64,000 bases of DNA from Ianthella basta. Its lineage: Eukaryota > Porifera > Demospongiae > Verongiida > Ianthellidae. Of the stretch, positions 37,401 through 49,400 are shown one piece after another (position 1 is the first letter of the stretch; every line of letters starts with the position of its first letter). The notes below the pieces were generated by a model. It did no database searches. It was not told where the DNA came from and saw only the letters and a program-made list of their open reading frames with translations. Both the position numbers and the translations under genes were made by a program. The stretch spans positions 10,610,955-10,674,954 of the forward strand of contig OZ025870.1 of assembly GCA_964019415.1 (NCBI GenBank). Direction: 5' to 3'.

Positions 37401-40400
37401 CAGCAGGGTATGCAGTAGTGCTGCTGGGAAAAGACCACTAGTGCAAGTTGCAAAGGTGGCCAACACAAAATAAGAATAATTTGATAGTTGATGGATGGAA
37501 ATACCACTAGCATATTTGCATACATAGCATAATAATTTTTGAAGACCAGGGGACTGCAGGAATGGCAAAAGTTGGAGCAGGAAGTGAAATATATATCCTG
37601 CAACTTGCATACATATGTAAGTTTGAAGTCTAATGGACGCGACTCTGAGAAAATGTAGGCGAGGAAAGGGAAATTGGCACCAGCCGGCATTGAACTTGTG
37701 ATGAGTAGGCCCGGTTGCGGGGTTTCAGCAGTCTAAGCCAGTTGCCATGACCCAAGACAAAATGCAAGAGTGTCAGTGGTCTAGATCTGTTTTTTTTTAT
37801 TAGGGGCTGCTGCAGGCGGCCCTTGTATTGTATTCATTTTGACATTTTGATGTATCATGGCTTTGTGTGCTGATGAATTATGCAAAATTAGTTGCAATAT
37901 ATAGCTACTATTATTGATAACACAGCAGTGACTGGAGGAAGCAAGTAATTCAAGTTGGGGTGGCAGCCCCACGAGTTTTTTGACTCGAAATATTTGTTTC
38001 CTTCTTGCATTCAGGGGTTAGGGTGAATTATAGGTAACCCCTTCTGCCATATTCTTTAATTATGTTCACATTGTTATTCCTTATTATTTGAAACTGACCA
38101 GTGGCAGCGGAACATGAAATGGTTTGAGGAGGGCGTGGCATGGTGGCAATGACAGTCAACCTTAAAGCCAATGTACAACTGGGAACAAGAATTTTTGATG
38201 GCTACATCCCATTATTCCCAGCCCTAGCAACATTAATTGACTACTGAACCACCTTATTATACAATCCAAGTAGTGGCCTATTACAGACATTCAACCCTCA
38301 AAAGTGAAACTCTAGATCTGTGTAGTTCAATCCAGTAGTATTCGGATTCCGAACTTAACTCAACAGTGTGTGATAAGCCAACTGGTTACAAAGTGATAGA
38401 ATGACACTAGCTGTTTCTCCTAGATGAAGCATTTAGTTGTTGATGGCCTCTTTTGGACTCTCCAGGGTCCAACCATGGCCATCATGGGCCGCTTTATGCT
38501 CGGCAAGACTGTTTATTGCGAGACTATTGAAGCAGACATGAAAGGAGTTCCCCCAGATGATCCCAAGTTTGATGAAAACTGCAAGACTCTGCTTGATGTC
38601 ATTGTAGAAAAAGATGACAAGGTATAGGAGTCCTCAATTCCACTGTATTTGATACAATGTGGTAAAGGCCTTGTTACATATATTCATACATGCTAAATAC
38701 ATCGCATCATGATACATATGACACATAATTTGCATCATTAGTATATATTTCAATTATAAGAAAGGATTGAATGGCACATATGTACACATTGAGAAGCAGT
38801 CTATATCTCTAAACCCCGTTCCCTTCCCAGGAGCTAGTCCAACATCCTACCATTAGGGCTATCCTGGACTACAAGTGGAAGAAATTTGCAAGATGGCACT
38901 ACATGTGAGGTTACAGATGCTGGACAATCACCAAATGAGTAATTGTTGTGCACTGTAATCATTGCATGGAACTCTCACTCTCTCCCATGCAGGCGTTCAC
39001 TCGCAGTGTATGCTCTCCGTATGCTGTTCTTCACACTGGCCCTGCTGATTGCTGCTCGGCCTGACCTAGATAATCCTGGCTGCTACAGAAATAATTCTGA
39101 TTACTTTAGGGGGATTTGTGAAGGAATTTCCCTCATCTTTTTTGTCGCCAAATTTGTTGATGAGATTCAGGAGATGTTCAGGTGTGTGACTGCACTTCCT
39201 TTGCAGTTACTGTATATTACATGCATATAGCTTCATCATATGGTTAACGTTCCTGTGCATGCCTTCCAACACATTATAGTAATGCTACGTCTGTACTTTC
39301 TGCAGCTTCGGAAAGAAATACTTCAAGGACTACTACAACTACATGCAACTGCTTGCAGTGTTCCTGCCCTTCTTAATCATCCCCATCCGAGCAGCCACCA
39401 CATGGTGTGCCTCCACTGGAGATGGATACTGTGTAGACCCCACTCTCCTACCAAATGCTGCCAATTCCACTAATATCACCTTGGACATCAACCAGGCTTG
39501 CATCTCTGCATCACAAGTCCAATGGATAATTGCCTCACTGGCCTACATAGCCAATGCCATTCTTGTATTAGAGCTCCTTGCCGTGTTTGAGTATGTACTG
39601 CAACCACCCTTGTAAGGTATGCCAAGAACCATACTTATATATTTGAAAATGCACTCCTCCTTCTGCAGGACTACTGGTGTGTATGTGAGGGTTCTCCTGA
39701 GGATTATTAAGTCAGACATGGTGAAGTTCACAGCGATATTTCTCGCTACTCTATGCATCTTTGTTGGGTCCTTCTATCTGGCTCTGAGGGCCGGAGTGAC
39801 CGTCAACATGTCAAATGGAGTCATCACATCAGACTTGGAGTTATTCAGTCTAGAAACCTTGTGAGCTGCACAATCTCTTGTGATAGTGATTCACAGTTTG
39901 TCCCAGAGTGTGTTATAATACTCATTGTGCTGCTTTAATTTGTGCAGGTACCCCTGGAATGTGGCATTCACTGGTATCCGAATCCTGATTGAGACTGGAG
40001 GGATCCTTGGTGGCCAGTACTTTGCTACTAATGTTGATGGACAATATATCGGCTACCAGTGAGTGTATTGCATGTAGTGATATCATCTGGTTCTGCATGC
40101 CCTATATATCCATTTGTGTGACTCCCCCTCCCCCCCCCCACTCCCTCCCTTCACAGATGGTTCTCTGTTGTTGTGTACCTAGCCTTCCTCTTTAGTGTGT
40201 CTGTGGTCCTCCTAAACTTGCTGATTGCCCAGATGAGTGATACCTACACCAAAGTGCAGGAAGATGTGAAGCGAAACTTTGCCATTGTAAGGGCCACAGG
40301 TATTATCAGGCTGCAGAGAAACAAATGGCTACCATTTTGCAAACAGGTGGGAGACTAGTGTTAGATTTATGACTTTAGGCACCTTGTATAGTGCTAGCCA

Positions 40401-41173
40401 TGTACATGTGATTATTAATGTGCATATCAGTATATACATCTCTTGCCTTGTTGCTTGCAGACAAACAGGAAGCGCTACTACCGGGCACAAATAGAGATAG
40501 GTAAGTTATACATAGTCTTATGGTTATAATATGGCCAAAAGCGTCCTTCATGGTGTATCTAATAATGCTCATAGTTACTGTATTGCATGGTTTGGCCCAT
40601 TTGTATTTATACAATTGAAGTCTAATTAATACTTGCAGCAAGTGTGAGCTGTGCACGTATGCCCACTCCTGTTCCCTTGCATCTCACAGATAAAGAGCTG
40701 AAGCCACAAGAGCAGCAAGAGAAGGCTGAGCAGAGATTTACGTGAGTCATTCCATAATTATAGGACAGTCACCAGTAGGAATCACAGATTAGTGAAAATT
40801 GGGCTTGATGTGTTGCAGCAATTGGTCACCCTGTGCTTCCCCTTGCATTGGATGCAGTATAATGGATACTAAAATGAACCGGCTCACCAGACTTGCTGAA
40901 ACACAGCGGCGGGAGCAGAAGAAGGCAGCTGAGTTGATTCAACAGCTGATGGAAATGATGGCTGAAGTCACAAGAAGACTGCCAAAGGATGTTAGTGAGG
41001 AGCAGGATGGACCTACCTCTGAAAGAGACACCGTTCATGCTGAGGGCAGTGAAGTTGATGGTACAGAAGACCAAAGTGACACTGCCAGCTGGGACGATAA
41101 ATGGAGTGACACTGATGATGATGATGATGATGATGATGAAGATGCCGGAAGTGATGGGGATGCATATGCATGA
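32642..41173 (+). CDS. TRPV-like ankyrin-repeat cation channel, gene B (927 aa)
   Basis: Fifteen exons in the same phases as gene A: 32642-32824, 32909-33052, 35157-35601, 36603-36927, 37024-37105, 38466-38621, 38831-38904, 38993-39181, 39306-39590, 39669-39860, 39948-40058, 40157-40346, 40461-40500, 40690-40741 and 40858-41173. Exon 1 is shorter than in its paralogs (no ADPHYPP/TEKKK segment). Ankyrin motifs include TPLHLAMAK, SALHLTARN, TPLHDAVYN and TPLHVAAKL. S1-S6 match gene A. The pore segment reads IRILIETGGILGG, replacing EGGD of gene A. The tail has a longer Asp run. In exon 15 an upstream acceptor at 40819 is also in frame and would add 13 residues rich in Cys, so that end is ambiguous. 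Intron 2 (2.1 kb) and introns 3 and 5 are swollen by repeats. Introns 9-11 resemble those of gene C, which points to a recent common origin. Confidence 0.87.
33256..33405. repeat. Dispersed repeat, copy 2
   Basis: Matches 22712-22890 (GAAGGATATCTCTTCGAAAA, GGCGATTTCAACCCGTGGAG, TATAATCCCTAAGGGTTTGG). It lies in gene B intron 2. Confidence 0.8.
33481..34530. mobile_element. Interspersed element with GGGGCTGCC/GGCAGCCCC hairpin ends, long copy
   Basis: The left end is TTAGGGGCTGCC-GCA-GGCAGCCCCTATATTG, a perfect 9-bp hairpin. The right end holds GAGTTGGGGCGGCAGCCCCAC within a larger inverted repeat (AAGTATTTCGAGTT ... AACTTGAAATACTT). A deleted copy (37798-37998) has both ends, and a left-end copy is at 63212-63290. 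The interior here includes a 137-codon frame (33533-33946) without a recognised domain and a GT tract. Class not determined. Confidence 0.65.
34194..34402. repeat. (GT)n microsatellite with an internal 50-bp tandem duplication
   Basis: GT runs interrupted twice by CTCATGTGTCTGGTGATAGTG, at about 34271 and 34330, showing duplication of a GT-plus-insert unit. Confidence 0.95.
36236..36300 (-). repeat. Possible tRNA-derived SINE fragment
   Basis: Minus strand contains CCGTTCGATGCTGGTGCTCAG followed by TTTCCCT, close to the B-box end of the candidate at 37672-37760 (TTCAATGCCGGCTGGTGCC then AATTTCCCT). Confidence 0.4.
37165..37320. mobile_element. MITE-like element (CAGTGAAAC / AGGTTCCACCG ends)
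   Basis: Same family as 4607-4790: GTTAACTGACCTTTATAGAG, TCTAGATTGCTATG, GTAGCTGCCTAACACAGTG. It is located just after gene B exon 5. Confidence 0.65.
37672..37760 (-). repeat. tRNA-derived SINE head, candidate
   Basis: Minus strand shows an A-box-like TGGCTTAGACTG and, about 40 bases on, a B-box-like GTTCAATGCC, the spacing of an RNA polymerase III promoter in tRNA-derived SINEs. It does not fold as a normal tRNA in my reading. Confidence 0.4.
37798..37998. mobile_element. Short copy of the GGGGCTGCC-ended element
   Basis: About 200 bp with the left end AGGGGCTGCTGCAGGCGGCCC, an ATGGCTT block, and the right end GGAAGCAAGTAATTCAAGTT, GGGGTGGCAGCCCCACGAG and GACTCGAAATATTTG. It corresponds to both ends of 33481-34530 with the interior missing. 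Confidence 0.7.
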
Positions 41174-41567
41174 CTGTCTGGTTCCTGACTCTTGATTACA
41201 TAGTAGCTAATCAAGCTTTATATAGGAATCAACATGTTAACGCATCGGCCTAGGCCTTATTGCTTTAGGACTGGTACAATATAGCTATAGTGACAGATAC
41301 ATTGGCAGCGTAATTTTGTAACAAAATATACTGTATGCTCAGAATCTGCACCAAACATGTACTGCTTATAAATAATATAGCTGTAGCATTTCAGCACATG
41401 TATACAAATGCTATTGTATAGAATAGGTAATTTGGTACCAGAATGTATTATAATTCAACAATCACCCCTATATGTGCTATAGTCACACAGAACATGCATG
41501 CATGGTGACAGCCCTAATTAGCTAATTATGTATAATTCTATGTGCGATAGTCATGTATAGACATGCA

Positions 41568-41718
41568 GCCACCTTTCTAAAGCAGTCAGCCGCCCTGGCC
41601 CCAAATAGCACTACCATAGAACTAAAACATTGCAGTCTACCTCTGTAAAGCAGCCACCTCTCCATAGAGGTCGCCTATATATGGCCACAGGCGGCTGCCT
41701 TAGACAGGATTCACTGTA
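41568..41718. mobile_element. MITE-like element, reverse copy of the 4607-4790 family
   Basis: CAGCCACCTTTCTAAAGCAG, GGCCCCAAATAGCACTA, AGTCTACCTCTGTAAAGCAG and GGATTCACTGTAT are reverse complements of motifs in 4607-4790. It lies about 400 bases downstream of gene B. Confidence 0.7.
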
Positions 41719-42109
41719 TACTGCAGGGATCCAGCTATGTATTGTATGTAAGACATGCTGTAGGGCAAGTAGCACTACAAGGCGCGTACATGTAGATTAG
41801 GGTTAGATTAGGGCATGTGTGAATGTAGTCAGCCATGTGGTGTGGGCGTGTGGCGTCTTTGTGATGCATGTGAGCTGACACACACCCACATGCATGGGTG
41901 TTGGTTTCACTGCATTCTTGGGACATACATTCAACACACTATCATGCAACATTATGCTTTGAAGAATAACTTTGAAAGAGGGAATAATTATATAGTAGTA
42001 CATAATGGGTATAAATTGCATCATTATTGCTTACTCATGAGCATACGCTATGAACTTTAGACTGTAGACTAGTTTCCGTTTACTAGTATATAAACATAAC
42101 ATATGTTAT

Positions 42110-43446
42110 ATATGCTACTCTTGTATCCATCGATAATCTGCTTCAAGGTGCAGGTGCACTCATACATAGCACTGGCCATGCACATTGTGATGGTACTGTG
42201 TAGATCCCTGGTACAGTTGACTGTAAAGCTAGGTAAGAAGTTCATGCAACTGCATGGCAGGGGTTGGGAGGGACAAGCACAATCCAGTACAAGCTTAAGT
42301 ACACATCTGTGAAACAAGAAAAGGAAAGAAAGCAAATGTTGAAGGTTCTGTAAATAAATGGCTGGCGGACGGGTGGGGTGTGCGTGGGTACGATACTAGG
42401 CATTGTCTGCTGTGTCTTCAGCTGTCTCCACAGACACCTTGGCATAATACTAACTGTCCTTGGCCAGCAGGAAGCCTTGGAGTAGCTGCACTTCCATAGC
42501 AGCACTGACAATTATGTTCCATTTCACTACATCTAGCTGTTCACTTCTGATACAGAAGCTCTAGAGATACTCACTTTTTATATTTCTTTCTCTTGTACAT
42601 TCTTGATCATTTGGCTGCTCACCATGTTGAGCTTCCATGTAATGATTAAGAACATGTTTTCTGATTTGTTCACTGATTTGTTGTACTGAAATGCATATAA
42701 TGCATGTAAACTGCACAATACTAATATGGCTCATGCCTTGGCAGGCTTCCTGCTACAGCATTCACATGCATACAGTTGAGTCAGGCCATAAACACAAATC
42801 AAATCAACCAATATAACCAGAAGATACAGGGAAAATCATAGACATTTGATGATTATGGTGGTTGGCACTGAAAGAACAACCAGAATTAAATCCAAAGATT
42901 TCCAAGAAACCAGTAGGATGTATTACCGTATACTCTATACCCAAAGTGAACGCTTCACGGGAAGGTGATGGGGTGCATGGGTATTAGGATGCAAGATTAT
43001 AGCCAGCAGCTGCAGGTGTGAGTGTAGGCCTACCTGGCTAGTGGAGATCAACTATAAATATCAGGAGAGAAATTACTGGCTGCAGCCACAACCGAGCAGA
43101 TGTGTATGGTTGACTGACTATAGGTGTATTTCACTATCCAAGACTGTTATTTGAAGTGAGCTATGTTATAGGTCATAGCATTTATCTATTAATTTTAGAT
43201 ATATTGCTATAGAGCTATTCAGAGGTACAGTCATATAGAACAGAGTTGTGGACTCACTATTAAATACACTAATGAAGGAAGTAAACGGTGCAGTAACAGG
43301 AAGCGATAGCACAAGGCATGCATGAAAATTAAGTGAATTTCAATGCCGCGAGGGATTATAACTCAATTACTGGCTAAACTATATACAGCCTGATGTGACT
43401 TGTGGTCAGGAGATCCGGCCGGCTGCGGTCACTGGCAAGGAGAACA
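42110..43446. repeat. Segmental duplicate of 28015-29695; contains the likely promoter region of gene C
   Basis: Collinear with the DNA downstream of gene A. The conservation extends through the gene C start codon. No independent gene is seen in it. Confidence 0.8.
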
Positions 43447-46400
43447 ATGTCAGCTGGCTTGAATGGAGAGGTGGTCGATATTGAAATGGCAGAGGAGGGA
43501 GAGGATCAAGCCGATCCACACTACCCTCCAATAGTGAAGAAAAAGACGGCGGAGTCGTGGTACAAGGACAGATTTAGGACTATCCTGAAGGCCGACTACA
43601 GAAACAAGAAGACGTGGTGGAACGCTGTGGAAGAGCTGCTTAAGAAGGATGTGGACTTTAGAGAGAAAGTGAGCCACTATACCTTGCTACATGTACGTAT
43701 CATATGTATACACGCGGCGAACTGCATGTAAACTGTTAACGCCCGTATAATACAGGTTGCTGCAAAGTCTCTGGCGGACGCGGCTAAGCCAAGGAAGCAG
43801 GCAATCGCGGAAGTGATGGTGGACCTCCTCCTCGACTCAGAGGGAATCACAGTGCACAAGGGATTGGTGTATGTAGTGGAGAATTTGGAGAGTTATCCTG
43901 TAAGTGTTGTGGAGAATTTGCAGTGCACTATTATACTTAAGGCACGACCTAGGCAGCGGTCAGTTGGGTACACTTTTAGCCGCGCTCCACGTTTTGCTGT
44001 TCAGCAAACATTTCATATAGAATGGCTGTTTACTGCCATGCTAGCAGGTAAGAAGAACATTAATTCAGCAGGCCAAACCAAGTATTTAGGCATGTGTGAT
44101 AGTTAAGTCTATCCTTGCACTTTGTTGACAGAATGATACTTTCTGGTGAAAACACCAAGAAGTAGCAAACTTCCTGTGTTGCTGTGTGCTGTGAGTGTGA
44201 CTTTTTTGGGATCCTAAGTCATGCACATATACTAAGGGAGATTATGATGAGTGCTGCATGTAGGTATATGGAGAAGGATTGGGCTAAAACCCGTTGAAGC
44301 AAGCAAGTAAACTCTGTGTGTTTAAATCCATGTATGTGAATGGTTTTGATGGGAGGTGCTGCATGGAAGGTGCGCAGGAGAAGAGCCATGGAAGAGTCGT
44401 AATGATGCTGAGAGGTGGAACTTCCCTTTTGTGTAGATTGAGACTGATAGACGGAGAGGTGTAGGGAATGTTACTGAGATGAATGAAGTGGAAGGTTGCA
44501 ATCACTGGCTGTTACAATGTCCGAGGTGGGATCTATTGAAAGACGACATCTGCATGCTGACTAATGTTGGAAAACGGATCCCTTATTTTGCAGCTTTTGT
44601 AGTTGACAATATTCAATCTACTGCAATCACAGGCTTGGCTTGTAAGGACCCGGGGATTGCCCAGCTGCATGATCTATTCAACATGGACTGTGAGATATGA
44701 ATGATTTAACCTAATAGTATGGCTTCATCTATATGGTGATTCTTTACAGTCATGACAGTGCCTCATTGGGCTGGTACCCTATAGTGCTTCTGTTCTGCAC
44801 GTGTGCACTCTAATATTGATATTGATATGTATTAGTTATAACACCTCCTTGAGGGATGTCGCTGATTCAATTCAATTCAATTCAATTATTATTAACGTGC
44901 ACCATGCCACATGGCGGCACTAGGACTCACTGTGGTCCAATGTAGCACACACAAACATAAGAAACATCATGTAAATAGTCAGTTGATGAGTTAATCAGGA
45001 TATGTGCCATAGCTAACAGGAAAAAGTGCTGTACCATTGTGACTACATCAGGAGCGGGAAAGAGATGAGAACAACACATAGAGTCTCAATTAAAACTTGC
45101 CAAACCGAGCATACCACATTGACATAATAGTGGACAAAATGTTATAGTTTCTACAAGCAAGGGACAATAGGTGAGCTGTGCCTTCTGCGTCTTCTGTGTG
45201 TGATCGGACTTCAGGCAACAATGGCTGTCGAAGACTGTTCCACGCTGGACATCTCAGAAGCCAATGCATCACATCTTCCACTTCATTACTGGTACACTCC
45301 TTGCACAGCCTATCCTCTCTCTTCACTCCCTGCCACCTGCCTGTCTCCACCTGAAAAGCTGCTGTGCCTCCCCTTAGCTTCAGCAAAACCCTCCTCTCCC
45401 ACTTTGCGTTCACATCTGCACAAGAAGACTCCTCACCACACTCGACAGCCCTCCTCAGCATTGACAACTTCGGTTTCATCTCTAAATCCTTGCTCCATTC
45501 TGCCTTCACTCTCCTCCATGCAACACTCTCTAGCATTCCTTTCAACTCCGTCTCTGACATGTTCTGTACCTGCTCAGCACCCACCTCCTGCCAACCAAAT
45601 TCCTACAACAACTCAGCATCTTCTGCATCCAACTGCCCTTGCCATATTTTACTGCCTCCACTGCCACTCTCCTCAGTATTCTCCCTTCATACACTTTGCT
45701 TGCCAGCACTTTGAACCAAAAGAGGGTGCATCGCATTCTTGCCAACCACACCATTGGCAGATCGCCCATTTCTAATAACAGTGACACTCTAGGGTGCAGG
45801 GTTCCAACACCGAAGAACATCCGACATGCCCTCAGTTGTATCTGGTCCACTGCTTCTAAGTTAATTCCAAGAGCACCCCCAAATCTCAGCTCCATATAGC
45901 ATTGAGGACTCCACCAGCGAACTCATCAGCTTCTTGAACGTCCCAATGCCTATATCTCCAACTTCTACTCTGCACCACTGAAACCAAGCCCCAAAGGCCT
46001 TCTTTCCTGCCACTACTTCATCTTGTATCATCTCCTTAAGGTCCAAGTGCTCATCTATCACACACCCCAAGTACTTGTAGCAGCTCACCATTGGAATCTC
46101 CTCACCGTCAATCATGTATCTTATCTCATTTCTCCTCACTTTCTTCTTTCTGATGTGCATGATACCACACTTGGCAACGTTAATCCTGATCCCCCAATCC
46201 TCACGCTACCGCACAAGTACATCTAGACTTTTTCTTAATCCCTCTTCGTCTGAGGCCACCAGGGTGGTGTCATCTGCAAAGAGGAGACCTGGTATGGTGT
46301 CGCCACCACACTCCACACCACAGCTATCCTCCCTCAGTCTGGACACTACACCATTAATGTAAAGGGAGAATAACAAGGGAGAGAGGACACAGCCCTGGCG

Positions 46401-49400
46401 AAGACCAGCATTGACCTGAAACTCCTCACTCTGTTCACCTCCCACTTTGACACGGCAGGTGGTTCCCTCATAAAGGGCCTTCAAGAAATGCAAGAACTTG
46501 CCATTTATCCCCAACCCCTCAAAGCACCTCCACAATTTCCTCCTGTCCACTTTGTCATATGCCTTAGAGAAATCTATGAATGCAACCATCATCCCATTTG
46601 CCATCTTCACCATTTCCATCTGTCCCAACAGCACCAACGTCAACACCTGGTCCCTGCACCCCCTCCGCTTCCTGAAACCTCCTGATTTATAAGCCCGAGG
46701 GGGGAGTGCTTATAAATCAGCGACATTCCGAAAAGGAGGTGTTGTAAGTGATTTATTTGCCGAACAAAGGGAAGCGTGGGCGAATGTTAATTGGTTTCTT
46801 GCCAAATAAAGAAAGCATTAGGGGAGCGCGGGCTAATCCAATTCATTTTTATTCATTACGAGAGCTAGCTAGCGAGGAGCCAAGCGAGTCAGGCAGAAAC
46901 GTCGGTACACCTCTGGAAACCTCTTCCTCTACGGAGGAGACGTCTTGCCCCGCTCCTGCAACGCGATCGAAGGCGCCAACAAGACTTTACTGGTGAATCG
47001 TGATCGGCGGAATGTGCGCCCGACGGCATTGGAGGCGGAGGGAGCCAAGCTGGCTCGGACGAATCTGACGGAGGGACAGCACGATGGATCGGTGATCAGC
47101 TGCGTCGGAACTGACCGTGATCTGAGACTCTATGTTCGTTCGGTAGCTAGCTAGCTACGTAGCTACGTACTTGAGATGTCTTTCCGACCGGGTCCTCTCG
47201 TGCGGAAGAATCGGCCACCCATCGACGCACAAATTTCGTCGAATCGACAGCTGTAGTACGGTAGAACGGCAGTAATCAGCTTGCTCAGTGCTTCCAATAG
47301 GATGAAGCTTAAGATTTTGTGCCCTTTTCCATGACTGAAACTACAGTGGCACCATAGATTTTCAAAACCCAACCATATTTAATGGTTGGGTAGTGTAGAG
47401 TTACTGTATACTTCATTGAACGGTTCTTGTGTTTTGATCTGAATGCATGCACTTGCATGTGAAGTGTTGCTGCTATTGATTGAATCACTCTGAACCCGAT
47501 TAGATATTTTCGTGAACCCGATTAGATAGTCTTGCTCTCCAATAAGATATAATCGCTCTCCTATAAGATATAATCGCTCTCCAATAAGATGTAATCACTG
47601 TCTGATAACAAATTGTCACCTCTCACTGCAAGTAGCACTTTTATAGTCACTCAATAAACATAGCAACCACATAGCAACGGCAAATAATGATATATAAAGC
47701 TTTACTTCCAGCAACACAAGCTGCCAAAATGCATTATTATATAATATTGGAACAGTGTGTATGTTTGAATTATGTTATTGTATATACACTGGCAGACTGA
47801 CATTATTATATGCATGTACACACACTAGACTAAGTGCATAAACACATAATAATTCATTGCTATGTAGGTAATATAAGCATGTCATATTGTGGTAAATGCA
47901 TAATTATTATAATTATACACAATATGAATTATAATTAAATCACCAGAATAAATTGATTGTGAATTTTCTTTCATTTGGCTACTTCACTGTAAACAAAGCT
48001 TGTATACCATGCAGGCCTTTAACCTTTAGAACTACTTAAAAATAACTCCTCGATCACAATTTGCAAACTTGTCTTAATCAACTCAATAACTATGTACAAC
48101 CTATATTGGTGATAACTGTACCTTCTCTTCATTAGTTGGAGTTCATGACTACTGAGTTGCTGAAGCGTGGAGCAAACCCCTCAGAGGTAGGCTACAATGG
48201 GGCTACACCGCTCCATCTTGTCATGAGTAAGCGCAAAGTCTGTCTGGATTTGGTGAAGAAGCTACTGAAGAAAGGTGCTGATCTGGAAGCAAAGGACGAT
48301 TGTGATTGTACTCCTCTCTTAGACGCACTCCACTTTCATGCGGCTAACTATAAAGAAATAGTTGATCTCCTTTTGATGAATGGTGCAGATGTGCTTGCTG
48401 TTGATTCAATTGGGATGACTGCCCTTCACCTAACAGCTGAGACTGATAGTGCAGACAATGCATATGTGATGAGACAACTGATTGAGAAGGGTGTTTCAGT
48501 GGATGCTCAGGACAACTCTGGCTGGACCCCACTCCATGAAGCAGCAAACAGTGGGAGTAAGGATGCAGCAGCAGTTCTCATTGAGAATGGTCAGTCCTTT
48601 AATTCTGCATGTATTGATGCTTCCAAACCTTGCATTATGATACAGAATATCATCCATCTCCTGCATGCCACACTTGAAAGGGAAATATCATGCACCGATA
48701 GTATATATCTCCTATCTGAAAGTGTATATTGTAATCTGTAGACCAATACCAAGAGTAAATCATGTCCAAATAGGAGTTTTGGGTTTGAGAAAACATGCAT
48801 GGTTTCCTTGGCAACAATGAGTATTAAATTATATACACTCACGCAGTCATTTGACATTGCTACCTACTGTATTGGTAGATGGTCATCTGGCATACTCTGA
48901 GTAATAATAATAATTATATTAAGTGGCTGTAAAGGTCTGAGTGGCTAGGTATAAACGTGATCCTTTTTGTTGGCTTGGCTACAGTGATTCTGACAGAAAG
49001 GATCATTATCATAAGTTAATCCTTAGCACCAATTGTAATTCCCACTCATGTTTTCATGGTTGCACTGTTACACATACATATATAGGAGCTACAGCCGATC
49101 TAAAGAATTACAAGGAGCAGACTCCTTTGCATTTGGCAGCCAAGCAGGGAAAGGAGGAAGTGGTCAGTTATCTTCTGGACATGAAGGCAGATTCCAGCTT
49201 TACCGATGTGGATGGAAACATTCCACTAGACCTCGCAGCCAAAGAGCAACACGAATCAGTTGTTGATCTCCTCCTGAAGCACTCAGTCTCTTCCAAGACT
49301 GAGGATGACATTAAGAAATTGTTTAGAAAGGAAATGCAGCCAAAATTGGTCCATGATGACTCTGTCAAAGAAATTATTAGAATGATGTCACCATTAAGGT

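Noticed and set aside
45200-45899. Plus-strand frames rich in Ser, Pro, Leu and His
   Set aside because: These are shadows of the minus-strand LINE coding sequence.
46889-46915. CAGAAACGTCGG, resembling the 3' part of a hammerhead
   Set aside because: There is no CUGANGA-like core or helix II upstream.
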